Shown here: positions 47,023 to 58,513 of the stretch, piece by piece | Numbering within the stretch: position 1 is the stretch's first letter | Layout: every line of letters starts with the position of its first letter | Assembly (NCBI RefSeq): GCF_000417875.1 | Contig: NW_006920880.1 | Coordinates: 1 to 64,000, forward strand | Direction of reading: 5' to 3' | Source: Pseudozyma flocculosa PF-1 | Taxonomy: Eukaryota; Basidiomycota; Ustilaginomycetes; Ustilaginales; Ustilaginaceae | Length of the DNA: 64,000 nucleotides | Program-made: the position numbers and the translations under genes | The notes under the pieces: model-generated | Database searches by the model: none | The model's input: only the letters and a program-made list of their open reading frames with translations | Told to the model about the DNA's origin: nothing

Positions 47023-47805
47023 TCACCCCTTGTTGAATCTGCGAGCGACAGGGAGATCGAGGGTGAGGTTCAGACAGGTTTCAGCAGACGTCGCGGAGAG
47101 GGTAGACCGTCTTCCTCCTAGAAGGAGCCGGCTAGGACTTACGCCTGTTGCTGTTGTCTCGCCTTCCGCTGGTAGGCCATGTCTGTCCTGCTCGCGCCGA
47201 GGTTGACGACCTTTGGACACCCGTCACGGTCCTTTTCTAACCGCGTGCACTCTGCGCAGTAGTACGCGTCCTGTTTAACGTGGCGCGCGCAGAAAGGGTG
47301 GGCAAGGGCGCGAGCGTGCGTTGGTCGGTCGGTCTGTGATGCTGCAGGATCGACGGGGGGTGGGCCAGGTGCGGGAGATGTGGCTCAGAGATCTGCTCAC
47401 CGAGATGCCTTGGCTTCCGCAGATGATGCATCTGCCACCGTAGGTGCCAAAGTTGCACTCCTCGCAGATGCGCACGAGCGCCGCCGGTCGCACGTAGGAG
47501 TCGCAGATGGGGCTGGGAGACAAGGAGGAGGACGCGAGGGCAGACGGGTCGTGTCAGTCCTCTGGCCGGGCCGAACGAAGCCGATAGTCAAGAGACCATG
47601 CTAAAATACAGCTACCTACTCACCACTTTCCGTCGCACTTTTCGCAGAGCCGCCCGATGGCGATGCCCGGCAGCTTGCGGCAGAGGATGAGATCCGGGTT
47701 GTGTCTGCCGGGGGGGCAAGGAGGTTGGGTAGATGAGATGGTGAGCGAGCTGCGGTCGGAAAGTGTGAGCGGCCGATGCACGGTCGTGTGCACTCACTTT
47801 GACAT
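47023..47805 (-). CDS. RDS3: SF3b splicing factor subunit RDS3/PHF5A
   Basis: Complement join 47023-47038, 47143-47270, 47401-47512, 47624-47704, 47798-47805; 114 residues, as in relatives (about 107-110). The protein is a knotted zinc-binding subunit of SF3b in the U2 snRNP and helps hold the intron branch site. Seen: [63 protein letters not shown] and NLGASRTD, with all the expected Cys pairs. The gene has five coding exons, the first only 8 bases (ATG TCA AA, then GTGAGT) and the last 16 bases (ending FNKG). Every junction keeps frame and matches the family. If the last intron is retained the GTAAGT donor itself supplies a TAA stop. It is divergent from the transcription factor gene. Confidence 0.93.
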
Positions 47806-48804
47806 GCTTGTGCGGCTTGACCCTGCTAGTTCGGTCGCAATGGCAGCAGTGATGGTGGTCAAGGCGGTGGTGGCGGCTAGGGCGCGCGTTGGGTGCAAGA
47901 GAGGCTGTTGGGGTGGCTACCGCTGCGCTGCTCAGCTGCTCAGCCGCACAGCCGCGCCCGATTTCCGAGCAGCGTGGGCTGACCTGGCCAGGCGGGGGTG
48001 TGATTATTTGCGGATCGCGGGCGAGGGGCGGGCGAGTGTAGCGGACGTTGCCGCCGAACAAATCCGCTCCACCTCGTCTTATTTTTTATTTATTTTTTGC
48101 CCCCCCCTGCTGCCCTGGCTGCTTTTTCGCCGTGGGCCGCCCGCCGACTTTTTTTCCCCCTTCGGAAGAGCAAGAGGGTCAAGGCAGGCAGAGAGGCACG
48201 TCAACCAACCGCCTCCCTGGAAACCCTCCGGCGCTGCCCACGCCCAGCTGCGCAGCGAGCGGGCGAGCGCCAGAAAGTTGACCGCGGCACTGGGCGCGCC
48301 TGCCTGCCTGCTGCCTGCCTGCTGCCTGCCTGCTGCCTGCCTGCCCGCCTGCCTGGTCTCTCTGCGTGCCCGCTTTCTCTTCTCGGTCTGACCCGACTGA
48401 CGGCGACCTCTCCCTCGCTCGGTGACTCTGACCGCCGGTGTTGCCGAAGCTCGACAGGTCTACGTACTGACTGGCTCGTCGACGGTTCGCTCCCGGACAC
48501 CACCATCACCCGCCTTGACCTCGTCCTCCGCATCCTTCGCATCCTCCGTTCCCTTCTGCCCCCACGGCCAACGTCTTAGCTCGCACAGCAGTGATCATGG
48601 TCCTCTACTCGAGCTTCTGCCTCTAGCTACTCGACATCCACTCTTCTCTTCGCTGCTTCACTTCGACGCCTCCCGTTTACGCCCTCGATCACCACCGGAA
48701 CCGCATCCGCCTCCCATCCAGACCCAAAGCCACCATCCCCGTGTTCTGAAAAGGCGTCGTTCCTCTCTCTTTCTTTCTCTTCGTCGGGCCAACCCTTTTG
48801 CGCC
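47806..48804. promoter_or_regulatory. divergent RDS3 / Zn2Cys6 factor promoter region
   Basis: 999 bases between divergent starts. It contains an unusual AT-rich patch (about 48079-48100) next to a C run, and a CTGCCTGC-type array at 48300-48354. The right part is pyrimidine-rich, as expected for the leader of the downstream gene. Confidence 0.5.
48300..48354. repeat. CTGCCTGC-type tandem repeat
   Basis: Imperfect tandem copies of a TGCC/TGC mixture with a 12-base period (TGCCTGCCTGCC variants) in non-coding sequence upstream of the transcription factor. Confidence 0.9.
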
Positions 48805-51800
48805 ATGTCCGCTTCCAACCAGGCCGGCCCGTCGTCCGGCCCCGGTTCGGCCGCAGCCAGCGAGGCTGGCGACCCGCCACACACGCCCAACTCAAACTAC
48901 GACAACCCAAACGACGACAGGAAGCTCTCCCGCGGCACCGGCAAGCGCAACCGCGTCCACTTTGCCTGCACCGAGTGCTACCGCCGCAAGCAGAAGTGCA
49001 ACCGCGAGACGCCCTGCCAGCACTGCATCGCACGCAAGGTCCCAGAACGATGCCGCACCTTCCAGCCGGGCGAGGACGCCAACGACGTCGGCTCCCGCCT
49101 CTCGCGCCTCGAAAAGCTCCTCGAAGACTACCTCCCCGCGCTCATGAACCGCGTCGAGGTGGCCATCTCGGCCAGCAACAACGGCGACCACCGCTTGCAG
49201 CACAGCTCCGCCGAGCACCGCATCGTGAAAGCCGGCACCGCCGACCCCGCCATGCTGACCGCATCACCCACCGCGATCCACCCCGACCTCGGCGCCAAGC
49301 GCCTCTCGGTCACCACCAACGCCGGTGCTGAGAGCGACGAGGATCCCGCGGCGGATCAAGACAGCCTCAGCCCAAAGACGGGCATCTTCATCGGAGGGGG
49401 CGCCATGGAGATGCACCTCGGCACGCTCCTCGGAAAGCTACCCGGAAAGAAGCCTTCGCCTGCCTTTCGCGAGCCCATCCGCACCATCGAGGGCCAGCCA
49501 GACCTCGACGAGATCATGTGCGAGTATGGCGCCCCACTCGGCGGCTCTGCCGAGATGCTGGCCGCCCTTCCCGACCGCGCGCTCTGCGGCAAGCTCCTCG
49601 ACCACTACTACGAGCAGATCAACTGGATCCGCCAGCCGCTTCCCCGACGCAGCCTGCTCCAGTCATTTGACAAGTTCTGGGACGACGGGCCCAAACTCAC
49701 CGCCGACAACATCAACATCTTCGTCATCCTCTGCTGCCTCTGCGCCATCTCCTGCCTCTCGTTTGAAGACCCTAACATGCCCGAGGGCGCTCACAGCCGC
49801 ATCCTGGCCGCACGCAGGTACCACTTTGCTGCCCGCAAGGGCCTCCATCTCAGCACCGTCATGGGCCGCGAAGACCTCGACCACATCGTCGGTGCCTCGC
49901 TCTCGTGCCGCTTCATGCTTCTCGACCGTAGGATCGGCGAGGCCTACACGGCTAGCGGCACCCTGATGCGAGCCGCCTACACGATCGGACTGCACCGGGA
50001 TGGGACAAAGCTCGGCCTCAACCTCGTCGAGACCGAGGCCCGGCGCCGCGTCTGGGCGAGCATCTACTTCCTGGATCGACTGCTCAGCGTCACCACGGGC
50101 AGGCCGCCCGCCATCGACGACCGCATCTGCGACACGCTACCGCCCTCGGGAGGCGTCGACGACGACGTCTACCCGATGCCCCTGAACCATCCCAAGATGC
50201 CGGAAGGGGTAGAGCCGCCGACCCCCATGTCCTACGCCATTTACCGCCATCACATCGCCCTGATCGAGGGCCGTATCCTTGCTGGGTGAGTTGCGCTGAT
50301 GACCAGATTTGGAGCTGCCCTGTTCAGCCAGGGAAGTCGCGGTCCGCTGAAGTCTATCTCCTTCTTCCCTCCACCTTCGCGGCAATCTGACAGCCTGCAG
50401 AGCCTCGACAGCACCCTGCATGTCAGCGACGTGCTCGCTCTCGACCGCGAGATCCGGGCTCTGCAAGATGGCCTGCCGTTCTACTTGCGCGCGAAGCGGA
50501 CCTCTTCCGGCGTCGAGTGCGACCGCAGCCTCGACTCGGCCTACGGCTTCCTGGCCGTCCAGCGATTCCTCGTGCACACCGAGATCAACGCGGTCCGCAT
50601 CGCGCTGCACCGCCCGTTTTTGCTGCGGTCCTCAAGCAATCCCAAGTACCTGCCGTGCCGCGAGGCCTGCCTCGACGCCGCCCTGCACGACATCGAGCTG
50701 CGCAACCTGACGCTGCGTCCACTCAAGGACAATGTTTCGCACGAGCTGATGCAGGCTCTCCGGGTGCACATTGGCACCTTCAAGTGGTTCCACTCGCTCC
50801 TCGTATGCGGTGTGGTGCTGTTGATGCAGCCAGACGCGCCCAATGCTGGACAGCTGCGTGGGCACCTGCAACATTTCGTCAACATCCACTACGGCAAGTC
50901 TGCCCACCAGGCCGACGAGATGCGGACGCGCGAGGCGCATGTGATTGAGCTCTTCCTCGGGAAGCTCGACGAGCTGCAGAGCCACAAGGCGCAGCCGGGC
51001 GGCAAGACGGCCGGCCGAAAGCGAAGCAAGAAGCAGCTCGTCCTCGACGAGGCGACCAAGAAGCCGCGAGCGCATTCGCCGGCGTCACGCACGAAGGAGT
51101 CTGCAGCAGCAGCAGCAGCCACCACCAAGGGCGACGACTCTCGCGACAGCGCCGCCACTCGCAAGGCCGTCGGCAGCGCAAACTCTCGGGAGGCCGACGT
51201 GGATGAGCATGCCACTGCGGACCTGCTGCTGGGACTCGGGCAGCAGGCGCGCCACTCTACGCAGGGGGTCGACGCAGCCCGGGGCGAGGGCGAGCGCAGG
51301 TCCGCGTCCGCGTCCGCCTCGAGATCGTACGCCGAGCTGTCCGGCTCGGGATCAAGATCCCTGCAGTCGATGGACGCATCGCCGTACAGGCAGAGCTCGG
51401 GTGACTGGCCGCGAGGTTATCCGGGAGTCGGAAGCGGCGGCAACGGAGGGGGCGGCAGCGGCACCAACAGCCCCTTGGGTACGCCTGGGACGGAGCTGCT
51501 GGGCAGCACCGGCTCCGCGATGCCCTCGCCCATCGATGTCGCCGGAGGCGGCACTGGCTCTGGCACCACCGGCGGCGGCGGCGGCAACGCGGGCAACAGC
51601 GATGAGGCACAAACCATCTTTGACAACTGGTACCGCGCCGAATTCGCGACGGCCTCGATGCCGAGCTACGAGGCTCCGTATCCGCAGAACGGGCTCGGTG
51701 CCCTGCCATTCGGGCTGGGGATGCAGATGCCGGCGACATCTGCGGCGCCGGGCCGGTCGATGTATAACGGGCAAGGACCATCGCAGCAAATGTCAACGAT

Positions 51801-52284
51801 GGGCGGCGGGGCGATGATGGAGCCAGGGCAAGCGCAGCAGCAAGGACCACCCGGCGGAGGCCTGACGGCTTCGACGGGATGGGACATGGGCAGCATCGCC
51901 AGCATCAACGGACGGGATGCTCCGGGCTTCCCGACGCTCAACCAAGGCCTCAGAGGCGCGGCCAACGGCGGCGGCAGCAGCTTTGTCGGATCGTCGTCGT
52001 CGCCTCCGACGACGAGCATGGCGACGGCGCCGACGCCCGGCTACCCTCCGATGCAGCCCGGTAGCGGTGTCGGCGGCAACTTGGGGGCGCAGTCGATGGC
52101 GGGCGCCAACCACAGCGCCGGCAGCAACACCAACAACAACTTTGGCGGCGGCATGGTGCTCGGCGGGATGCAGCCGCCGACGTACGGGGCGGGCAACGCG
52201 TGGCCGCCCGCGCCCGACCAGCAGGGCAATCCGGGCTTCGACCCGGCCTTTTGGCAGACGTTGATTGACAAGATTGCCTCGTAG
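48805..52284 (+). CDS. Zn(II)2Cys6 transcription factor
   Basis: Join 48805-50285, 50394-52284; 1123 residues. A fungal-specific regulator: the binuclear zinc cluster occupies residues 55-83 with spacing C-x2-C-x6-C-x5-C-x2-C-x8-C and a basic YRRKQK loop for DNA contact. A short Leu-rich helix follows (SRLSRLEKLLEDYLPAL, about 98-114), a likely dimer segment. The fungal-specific factor domain (about 260-560) shows GLHRDG (near 395) and the ETEARRRVW segment followed by a GRPPAID stretch. The last 450 residues are low-complexity Gly/Ser/Gln/Asn, as in activation domains. The phase-2 intron joins GRILAG to LQSLDSTLHV. The target genes are unknown; the nearest metabolic gene, the GH79 enzyme, lies beyond RDS3 and no direct link is shown. 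Confidence 0.9.
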
Positions 52285-54550
52285 CTGGCGGGTCACGACG
52301 ACGACAGCAATGATGATGGTGTGTCGCGGCGGCTCGACGCTTGTGCCTCTTCTCTGTATTCTGACTATGCTGCTCTCCCAACCGCCTTCGCCATCGACTG
52401 CGTGTATAGTACCTCTAATCCTTTGATACTTTCGGACGCGTTCGCGCCTGCGCTGCTGCCCGACGGACCCCATGCGTCTATCAAGACTCGGTCTCGAAGC
52501 ATTCTTAGATTGACGTTCAAGACGTGGGTGGTCTTTGCGGGTTCGGTCTGGATGCGGTCTTGGCTTAGGACCGCGATGGAACGCACGCGATGCATGGGAC
52601 GCATCCGATCCGATTCGGCCCGGTCCGGGCGGGCGGGAATGAAGCAAGCAAGCTATGCAAACAGCGCCAGGGTCCGACCCTTTCCCGCGGTGCAGGCGGC
52701 GGCTGCTGCCTGCCGGCGTGCGTGCTGCTGGTTGATGATGTTCTGCAGGTCACGATCTGTCGGCTGGCCTGGCCTGGCCTGGCCTGGCCTGCTGGGCGCC
52801 AAAAGGCAAAAGCAAGGGCGCGCGAAAGGCGGAACCCCCGAAGTACAGCAGGAAGGCGGGCAAAGCAGCAAGCTAAGCAGCAAGCAGGTGCCCGCGGCAG
52901 AGGGAACCCGCCTGGCTGGTTGGCTCCAGCTGGATTGATGGTCGGAGATGGATGCGTCGAACTCTCCGTGCGCGAGGCGGACCCTGTCTCGCCTGGAGTT
53001 TCCGGTCCCCTGCCCTGCTTGGCTTGGCTTCTACCTGTTCTTCCCGTCGCCACCGCTGCCCGCCAAAAGTGGCCGGCTTTTTGTCGGAAGCCCGCCGACA
53101 TCGGTCGCGACTGGCCTGACAGCCTGCTGCCCGTGGCCTTGCTTTGTCGTCGTCGTCGATGGCGATCGATGGATGTCTTGGTGTTGCGCTCGAGGCTGCT
53201 TTCGCACGCAAGCGTCCGCGAGGCTACCCTTCGCGCTTTTGCGCTCGACGTACGTCCTGCCTCGTGCACCCGCTGAGGCCTCGATGACTAGGCCGCGCCC
53301 GCGGTCAAGAAGCAAAGGAGCGGCGTGGGTTTGCTGCCAAGCCAAGCCAGAGCAAGCGGCGGAGGCGAGCCGGCGACGGGACCCTCGGGACCTCGCCTCG
53401 TTGGCCCTGTCTCATATCACTTCGGTCCCAGCCGAGAGTTGGCGAGCAAGCAAGCAAGCAAGCAAGCCCGAAGCAAAGCATATGGCGGGCGGAGCACGAG
53501 CGAGCGAGCGAGCTGAGAACCGGGGCGAGCTGACAAAAGGCGCGGCGCGCTCAAACCGCCTCGCCCTGCCTGGCCTGCCTGGCTTTGCCTTGGTGGCTCT
53601 CTCGATGGCGGGCAGCCAACGACAAAAGGCCAAGGCAGAGTCGCAGCAGCATGGCAGAAAGAGAGGCGAGGACCGGATATCGAGCCTCCTCGTCCAGGTA
53701 CACACACTGCACACGCGCGCGCGCCTGGCACTCCAGCACCCAGCCAGACAAAGGCAGAGCGAGCGTGCGTACTGTAGAACCTCGTCGAGCGGACAGGCAG
53801 GCAGGCGCGCAGGAATTCGCCGCTCAATTTTTGGTGCTCCCAGCGATGGTCGGGGTCCTGACAGCTTTTTGGGTGGCCTTTCCTAGCGTTGCTTGCCTCA
53901 CTCAATGCCGCCTCTGCTTCTTCCAGCCAGCCTCCCTCTCTCGCTCCCAAGCTCCCCAGCCTCGCTCGTCGAAGACGGCGACGACTGGCCAGCTGCCATC
54001 GTTTCATGTGCAACCCACGCTCTGCCCTCTCCGGGCGCCCTCGAGCCAGCTGCCTCGTCTCATTGGCCAGGCCAGGCTAGGCTAGGCCAGGCTTCGTTTC
54101 ATCGAGCTCGACGCCGGATCTAGACGCCGGATCAAGGTCAGCTGGTGGTCCTGATCGATGGCCAGCATGGCCCATGGGCCCCCGCTTGCTCGGTCGGCCG
54201 TCCCCGCCACGCCCTCGAGCCTGGTCCTGGCCATCTCGAAGCACCTCGCCAGCATCGCCCGCATGCTCGCCTCCTCATCTGCCCCAGATACCTTTACGTT
54301 GGTCTGCTGCCCCGCAGATCCATGCCGGGCTGCTTGCTCGTCGCTTCCCCTCTTAACCTCGCTCCCTTGCTTTCGCCCCATCGGTATCCCTGCCCTCTCC
54401 TCGCCATCGTCTCCAACTCCTCTCGCACCATCAGCGACTCCCTCCCCTCCGCTCACTGTGCCCCAGCCACCCTCCTTATACGTGGTAGAGCCAGCGCCCA
54501 CCTGTAGTCACCGTCTTCCACCACAGCTCCCCCTCTAGGAAAGAATCGAT
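52285..54550. other. 2.3 kb repeat-rich spacer
   Basis: No gene supported. It holds many short tandem repeats: GGCCT at about 52767-52790, GCAA at about 53440-53467, GAGC at about 53498-53512 and GGCTA/GGCCA at about 54065-54092. Overlapping open frames on both strands have the random Arg/Ala/Ser composition of GC-rich spacer. The right end is the pyrimidine-rich leader of the BTB gene. Confidence 0.5.
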
Positions 54551-56338
54551 ATGCTGGCCGAATACCCTCTGGGCAGCGCAGAGTCCCTGTGAGTACCGCA
54601 CCTTCTGCCTCGGCCACTGCTCAACGATACAGGCTCTGACTCCCACGTCTTTTGCGCACGTTCGCCATGCCCCAACGACAGGCCGCGAGTCCCGCCCAAG
54701 ACCCAGGTCCGCACCTCCTACCGCTCGCGACCTACCATGGGCAAGCCGCTCAACGCCACCAGCGCCAGCCCCACGCCCTCAGCGCCTGCGCCCGCCAACG
54801 TGGAGAAGACGGCCGTCTCTGAGCACGCCCTCGAAGCCATCCACCATGCCATCAGCGGACAGCCCTGGGCCGACCTCGAGCTCATCGTCTCGCACGGCAG
54901 CGGAACCCAGAGCGTCTTTGCCAATAGCAACATCCTCAAGAAGGCGTGCCCCGTCCTCATGAAGGGTAAGTGGCAGCCGACACTCGACACGCGCTCGAGC
55001 TTGCGACGCAGCAGACTGAGCCGACAACGCGCCTTTTCGTCCCCCTTTGCCCCCCTCTAAAACGCAATCATCGCAGAAATCAACCGCACCGGTGCCCTCG
55101 AGCTCGACACGATGGAGGACCTCAACCCGGTCGGTGGCGGCAAGTCGGGTCGGCGCACCGCGTCGGCCAGCCTCTCATCGCGCCCCACCTCGGCTCGACG
55201 CACCTCGTCGAGCGGCCTGCTCGACTACAGCTCCAACGGCCGCCCTCGCGAGCGCGCGCCCGGCTCGTTCAACCGCCGCTCCGAGGGGGGCGACGAGTAC
55301 GACGACGCGCAGGACTCGTTCCTTGGCGATGACAACAACGACGACGACGTCGACCGCGAGTTCCCCCGCAAGAAGAGCGGCGCCATCCGCCGCGACGACA
55401 ACCTGGTCGACGACGACGAGCTCGAGCACGAGGACGACGTCGACGAGGCTTCGTCGTACCTCGCTGCCGGCCACCGCGTCGCCAAGGTGCCTGGCTCGAA
55501 CGGCTCGACGCCCGTCGAGACGCCCTCGTCGCCGTTTGCCAACACTTTCAGCAAGGCGCGCCTGTCGCGCTTTGTCAAGTTCATGGGCAAGGACAAGACG
55601 CCCGACGCGCTCGAGTCGCCCTCGCTCGCCACGGGCCCCGTGGTGCCGGGCAAGGAAGACTACCTGAGCGAAGGGGGTCGCGTCCGGAGGTACTCTGCCG
55701 CCAACGATCTCTACCCGAGGAGCGGCGAGATGGGCGCCAACGGCTCGCGGCCCACCATCGGCGGACGGGCCCCTGCGGCATCGCGCGTCCACGTCAGCGG
55801 GTGCACGCCCGGCACGCTCCAGGCGCTCATCTTCTACCTCTATACCGGCCAGACGAGGTTCGCGCGCAAGCCCACCCGCCGCGTCGGTGGGGCCGGCGAC
55901 GAGTCGGACCTCTCGTCGGACGAGGAGGACGACGTCGACGACGAAGACGCCGACCACGACGACGAGGCCGACGTCCCCGAGGCCTCGGGCGACAAGCACG
56001 ACGGCTCCAAGTCGCAGAGCTACCCGCCGCTCCTCTCGTCGCGCGCGGCCTACTGCCTGGGCCACCAGCTCAACCTGCCCGACCTCCAGGCGCGCGCCTT
56101 TGCGCACCTCTGCGGCCTGCTGTCGTCGCGCACGGTGCTCGGCGACCTGCTGTCGCCGTTTGTCGACCGCTTCGCCGAGGTGCAGCAGGCGCACCTCGAC
56201 TACATTTCAAAGCACTGGGACAGCGTCAAGTCGCGCGACGACTTTGCGCCCATTATCGGCAAGCTGGTCAAGGGCGAGTACCCCAAGGCCAACGCGGCGC
56301 TGCTCCAGCTGTTTGCCAAGTTCCGCATCTCGCCCTGA
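54551..56338 (+). CDS. BTB/POZ-domain protein with a large acidic insert
   Basis: Join 54551-54588, 54682-54965, 55077-56338; 527 residues. The BTB fold is a protein-interaction module often used by cullin-3 adaptors. Its first part is WADLELIVSHG to ILKKACPVLMKEI (about residues 85-125), its later part TPGTLQALIFYLYTGQTRF (about 365-383) and YCLGHQLNLPDLQARAF (about 447-463). Between strands lies about 240 residues of Ser/Arg/Asp-rich insert, and a second acidic insert (about 390-435) follows YTGQTRF. The C-terminal part (FVDRFAEVQQAHLDYISKHW) resembles the helical BACK-like tail. Exon 1 encodes only 12 codons; the phase-2 and phase-1 introns restore SLPRVPPK and LMKEINRT. Partners are unknown. 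Confidence 0.85.
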
Positions 56339-57050
56339 GCAGTTACACGATGGACACTCCAGCTTGCCATTGCTTTCCGATCCGACGACTCAGACTCGCT
56401 GTCCTGATCTCGTCCGTTGCTCTTGTCTCGCCGCGTCGCCGTTGGCTCTCGCCTGTCTTTTCCACTTTCTTCCCTTCCCCCACCTCGTCGCTTGGTATAT
56501 GCGGCCGCGCTCGATAGGCCCACGCTCCTTTGTCTTGGCTTGTTTTTTGATATCCTCGATCGCTCGTTTCGGCAGCAATACACCCGCCGACTTCCCCATC
56601 GCCTGAAGGTAGCAGCAGCCGTGGTTGCCATACCCTGATCGGTTCGAAGCGCTGCCCAGGCGGAACAGGGTCGAACGCAACTGAAGTCAGAGTCAAGAGT
56701 GGAGTGTGTTTTGGGGCAGGACGTGGATCGGCGGAAATGAGCCGGCTGGATGTAGAAGGGGGCGGCGCGAACGACGAGGGTGGGCGCCTAGGTATTGTAC
56801 ACGATGCGATGCACGCAGACGAGCGGAGCCGGAGGAGCCGGGGGAAAGGGCAAGAACAGGTCGGACGGGTTCGACGGGGCGGTAGGAGGGCCCGCCCGCC
56901 CGGCGTCGTATCTATGGTTGTGTCGTCGTAGCTCGAGAGTGGGGGGGGGGGGAAGGGGGTAAAGGGTGCGGGGCAGAGAGAGACGGTGCGCCAGGTATTG
57001 TGCGGGGAGGATCGCACGCCAGACATGCGACCGAAGGCTGCGGGGGGGGA
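56339..57050. other. convergent 3' region of BTB gene and TIM23
   Basis: 712 bases between convergent stops; expected 3' UTRs. A run of 14 or so G with neighbours at about 56941-56952 makes this stretch hard to sequence. No gene seen. Confidence 0.5.
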
Positions 57051-57863
57051 TCAGATGAGGGCCTCCTTTGCCTTTGTCCATGTGGCGGCGGCGGCCATCA
57101 TGATTGCGCTGGCCGTCATCATGGGGCGCGTGCCGGCGGTGCACTTGAACAGGGCGCCGCTGAGTCCGCCGGCAGCGACGGCGCCGTAGATGTCGTGTTT
57201 GCCGCGGGTGGCGTCGATGGCGGCGTCGACGAGGTTGTAGATGAGGGCGACGACGCCTGCCGAGTTGCCAAAGAAGGAGCCGCGGCGGGTGACCTGGTTG
57301 AGGATGGCGTTGAGGCGGAGGCGGAAGGTGGGGTTGTCTACGCCGAGCGGGCGCGAGAAGCCTTCGCGGGCGCCGAGGAGGCCGCCGATGGCGAGGCCGG
57401 AGAGGTACGTGGTTCCCGTGCCGTAGCACAGGTCGTCGCTCCATCCGCGCGAGGGGACGGCGGTGCGCCCGCCCTCGAGCGACGAGGGGGCGTTGTCGGC
57501 GATCTCGAGGTACTCGAGGTCCTCCTTCTGCAGTCCGGCCATGGGGTGCAGCGCCGACACGTCGAGCGCCGAGTCGTACAGGAGCGAGGTGGCGGATGGG
57601 ACATAGGGCTCCGAGGCGGCGGCGGCGGCGGCGGTGCCGGGAGCAGCGCTCGACGAAGACGAAGACGGTGCGGACGGCGTGACAAACGAGTGGCTGCGCA
57701 GGTATGCGGTCGGGTCCGAGTCGGCAGAGTTCGACGTTGGCGAAGGCGCGGCGGATGCCGACGGTGGCGGCGGCGTCGAAAGGTCGACCTGTGATGTGGA
57801 TGCCGACGACGACGACGCCGACGAGGAGGAGGACGAGGACGAGGAGGAGAATGGCCAGACCAT
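57051..57863 (-). CDS. TIM23: mitochondrial inner-membrane translocase subunit TIM23
   Basis: Single exon, 270 residues from the Met of MVWPFSSSSS; an in-frame Met at 57920 would add 19 residues. Tim23 is the core of the presequence translocase that imports precursors into the matrix and inner membrane. The N-terminal half is Ser/Ala/Pro-rich and faces the intermembrane space, where it receives presequences. The C-terminal Tim17/22/23 domain (about 140-265) has four hydrophobic segments with GxxxG spacing (LSGLAIGGLLGAREG, SAGVVALIYN, AVAAGGLSGALFK) and the family segment RPLGVDNPTFRLRLNAIL. It faces a mitochondrial ribosomal protein gene across a shared promoter region. Confidence 0.94.
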   Translation of the reverse strand: MVWPFSSSSSSSSSSASSSSASTSQVDLSTPPPPSASAAPSPTSNSADSDPTAYLRSHSFVTPSAPSSSSSSAAPGTAAAAAASEPYVPSATSLLYDSALDVSALHPMAGLQKEDLEYLEIADNAPSSLEGGRTAVPSRGWSDDLCYGTGTTYLSGLAIGGLLGAREGFSRPLGVDNPTFRLRLNAILNQVTRRGSFFGNSAGVVALIYNLVDAAIDATRGKHDIYGAVAAGGLSGALFKCTAGTRPMMTASAIMMAAAATWTKAKEALI

Positions 57864-58513
57864 GTTGGGCTCGGAGTGGGAGGTGGCGGGCGAGCTTGTG
57901 CGGGTTGGTGTGCTGATCAAGTGTGGAGAGAAGCAGGGCGCTGGGGTGCTGATGGCGAAATGTGCAGTTGTGGGCGAGTGCGGGGTTCAAGGGTTGGTGG
58001 TGACGAGGATGGTGATGGAGAGCGAGCGAGCCAGGTGACCTTGGCCCTCTGGTTGGCCTCCGCCGCCGCCTTAGCTGAGAGGCTATGCTTGGCGAGCCCC
58101 CGGCGAGATTTTTCTCGTGGGCGGGCGGGTGGTGGGAAATTCGCAGTGCTTCCGAGATCTTCTTGCTTGAGTCTGGCCTTTCCGCGCCTGCCCGATGCGG
58201 GGTTGTCGGGTTGCGGTCCAAGTCGGCGCCCCCTTCCATCAGCAGGCTAGGCTGGCTAGTCAATTTCAATTCGCACGAGAGAGAGAGGGTGGCGCCCAAC
58301 TGAAAATTGGCAGGCGGGCCCCTCTGGCGAGAAGGTTGGTTGTCACCGCCGCCGCCGCTGCTGCTGCTGCTGCACCTACACACCGTTCAATCCATCAGCT
58401 GCTATCGCTTCTACGGCCGCACCGCTGATCGCAATCACCACCATCACCACCACCACCACCACCACCTACTCCTCTTCCTCCTCCTCCTCCACCGCCACCT
58501 CGCATCTCCGACA
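57864..58513. promoter_or_regulatory. divergent TIM23 / mitochondrial bL27 promoter region
   Basis: 650 bases separate the starts of two nuclear genes for mitochondrial biogenesis. A CCACCAT/CAC run (about 58436-58474) lies in the bL27m leader, and GCCGCT/GCT repeats at about 58346-58370. Shared control is plausible but no specific site was identified. Confidence 0.5.

Noticed and set aside
48300..48354. Tandem repeat considered as a CRISPR-like or telomere-like array
   Set aside because: No unique spacers; the unit is a simple CTGC-type microsatellite and fungi lack CRISPR arrays.
52948..53886. 312-codon + strand open frame in the TF-BTB spacer
   Set aside because: Runs through simple repeats and encodes Arg/Ala/Ser low complexity; opposite strand equally open.
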